Below are positions 62,291-64,000 of a stretch of 64,000 nt of DNA, one piece after another. Positions within the stretch are counted from its first letter, which is position 1; the number at the start of each line of letters is the position of its first letter. Source of the stretch: Syngnathus acus (lineage: Eukaryota > Chordata > Actinopteri > Syngnathiformes > Syngnathidae); assembly GCF_901709675.1 (NCBI RefSeq), contig NC_051105.1, positions 6,749,104 to 6,813,103 of the forward strand. The letters are read 5' to 3'. Position numbers and translations under genes: made by a program. Under the pieces are notes generated by a model that was not told the origin of the DNA, made no database searches, and worked only from the letters and a program-made list of their open reading frames with translations.

Positions 62291-64000
62291 GTAAGCAAAA
62301 AATGATGCGTTCACGTGCTGCGGCAGAAGTGATTGTTTGGACTTTTTACTGATATTTCCACTTTTATGACACCGTTTGTGCATTTCTCCAGATATAACAA
62401 ATAATGAAATTTAAATGGCTATGTTTGCATAGTTTTGACATTGAATTAGCGTCGTTTTCTTTGTTTTCCCCTCACATTGTAAGTTTTGGCTGATAAGAGT
62501 ACTTTGTCCCCAGCTCGCTGATACAAATCAACAATGATCCCAATTATACTGTGTTGTTTTGTTTAGTCTGAGACAAGCCGGCCAGGATTTAACCACAACG
62601 ACACCGGCGACCTTTCACAAAATAACTCAATGACAGCAGAAACTTGTGACAAAACAACAAAAACATGTTGCACCTGCACCAATCTCGCTGTGCAGAGACA
62701 TTTGCACATGAAACCCCTTCATTGACATTTTACTGTGTATTGTGGGACAAAGGCGTTGTTTTGGGCTAATTTGTAACTGGATGCTCGCGGGGACCGAGTC
62801 GGGGGAGAGAGAGCTACACTTTACGCACTCCGAAAAAGTGAGAGAGAGAGGTATTGAACAACACTGCATTGGGTGCGTGCTTATTATGTAAAAGCAAGAA
62901 GAAAACAGCCAAATGTCAAATGCGCTCTTATATACTTTAGTACATCTGTATATTTATTTATTTATTAGCGTTAAATGCAGCGCTTCTAAACTTAATTGAT
63001 CATAAATTAATCTTGAAACCTTGATGTGATTAAAGCCTCCAAGCACATCTCCCTAAGACCATTCGGTGTATTCCCTCTTCTTTTTGTTGAATAATGTAGA
63101 TGTATGTTATTTTTTCATTATTTAAGAAAAATAATAATGAGCAGGTGTTTTTTTGTAATCTAGGGAGATTTTAGAAATTTAATATCATTGAGGAAAAACA
63201 AGCTTCAAATGCATATTTTTATTCCCCCCAAGCACAAATCCGTTACTCATTCCTAGTTTTTTTGTTGATTAAACAGATTAGAATGTTTTTTTTACTATAT
63301 TTGCGGATTCAAAGATGTTGCAGTATGCATGTTTGTTTGAGTGCATACTACATCCAATTTTCAAGCCTCCAAGCACAAATAATCGCCCTTTACCATTATT
63401 CCCTCTTATTTCTGTATAACCAGACTCCCATGTGCCATTTTTCATGATTAAAGAAGAAAAATAAATAAAAGAAGATACAAAGGCACCAAACTAAAAATTC
63501 AGTTGTGTGTGTTTTATCTGATGGCTGCGGGCGTTAAGGGGCTAATTAGCTTGAAGCCTGCCGAGCTACCTGGCGCAGATGTTTTCCATATAATATGAAG
63601 GAACTGGAGGCCATTGTGAGTGATTATCTCTGCGTTGAAAATCCCCCCCTGTTGCAGAGAATAGCCCTATCTGCTGTCCATTCAAATTAAAAGGCCAAGA
63701 CTGGAAAAGTAACAATGTATCACAGGAGAAGCATCTAGTTAGTAATGGTAAAAAAATTCTCACAAATGAGAATACTTCCATGATTTACAAGCCTAATAAG
63801 TCCCAAATCCACTATAATAATAGTAGTAAACACTTTAAACTGACAGCAGTTCTGGTTAGTGATTTGTAATATTATCCTTGATGTTATATTACCCAGCTAG
63901 CCACTGCCAGTTTTATTTTCGTACTTTACTACTGATGGATTTATGGCGAATGTGACTTGAGACATTTTAACGTGGATTAGCTAATCGTTTCAAAAAAACA
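62291..64000. other. Probable first intron of the gene starting near 62.1 kb
   Basis: AT-rich DNA with no coding exon recognised. CCTCCAAGCACA recurs at about 63037-63048 and 63365-63376. Confidence 0.4.

Overview
The window is nuclear DNA from a teleost fish. Five vertebrate protein-coding genes with compact, mostly GT-AG introns can be read exon by exon. The intergenic DNA is AT-rich and carries typical fish interspersed repeats, MITEs and microsatellites. Nothing looks bacterial or viral. The species cannot be fixed from the sequence.

Layout. (1) 1-4921, plus strand: the 3' two thirds of morc3; the N-terminal ATPase lies outside the window. (2) 10.0-17.2 kb, plus: slc5a3, the sodium/myo-inositol cotransporter SMIT1, with a non-coding first exon near 10.08-10.29 kb and a single coding exon at 13675-15789. 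A compact block at 8.34-8.91 kb carries osmotic-response-type motifs. (3) 24.2-29.0 kb, plus: casq2 (cardiac-type calsequestrin) in 11 exons, with one GC-AG intron and a 26-residue poly-Asp tail. (4) 30.5-38.5 kb, minus: vangl1 in 8 coding exons, with a probable non-coding first exon near 41.6 kb. casq2 and vangl1 converge, and their poly(A) signals lie only about 260 bp apart. VANGL1 and CASQ2 are also convergent neighbours in human 1p13, which supports the CASQ2/VANGL1 assignment rather than CASQ1/VANGL2. (5) 43.3-46.2 kb, plus: an NXPE-family gene in 5 exons. (6) 49.16-49.54 kb: a broken nqo1-like quinone reductase remnant behind a textbook-looking promoter. (7) 49.6-62.0 kb: mostly gene-free, repeat-bearing DNA. 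(8) About 62.07-62.29 kb: a CRE-containing promoter and probable non-coding first exon of a plus-strand gene whose coding part is outside the window.

The genes do not form a pathway; this is a eukaryotic neighbourhood, not an operon. The most interesting signals are regulatory or evolutionary: the osmotic-response-type motif cluster upstream of slc5a3; two nearly identical, oppositely oriented 170-bp MITE copies 27 kb apart; the promoter-bearing nqo1-like pseudogene; the GC-AG intron and pure Asp tail of casq2; and possible unrecognised minus-strand exons at 46.6-48.6 kb. I found no clearly new biological system.
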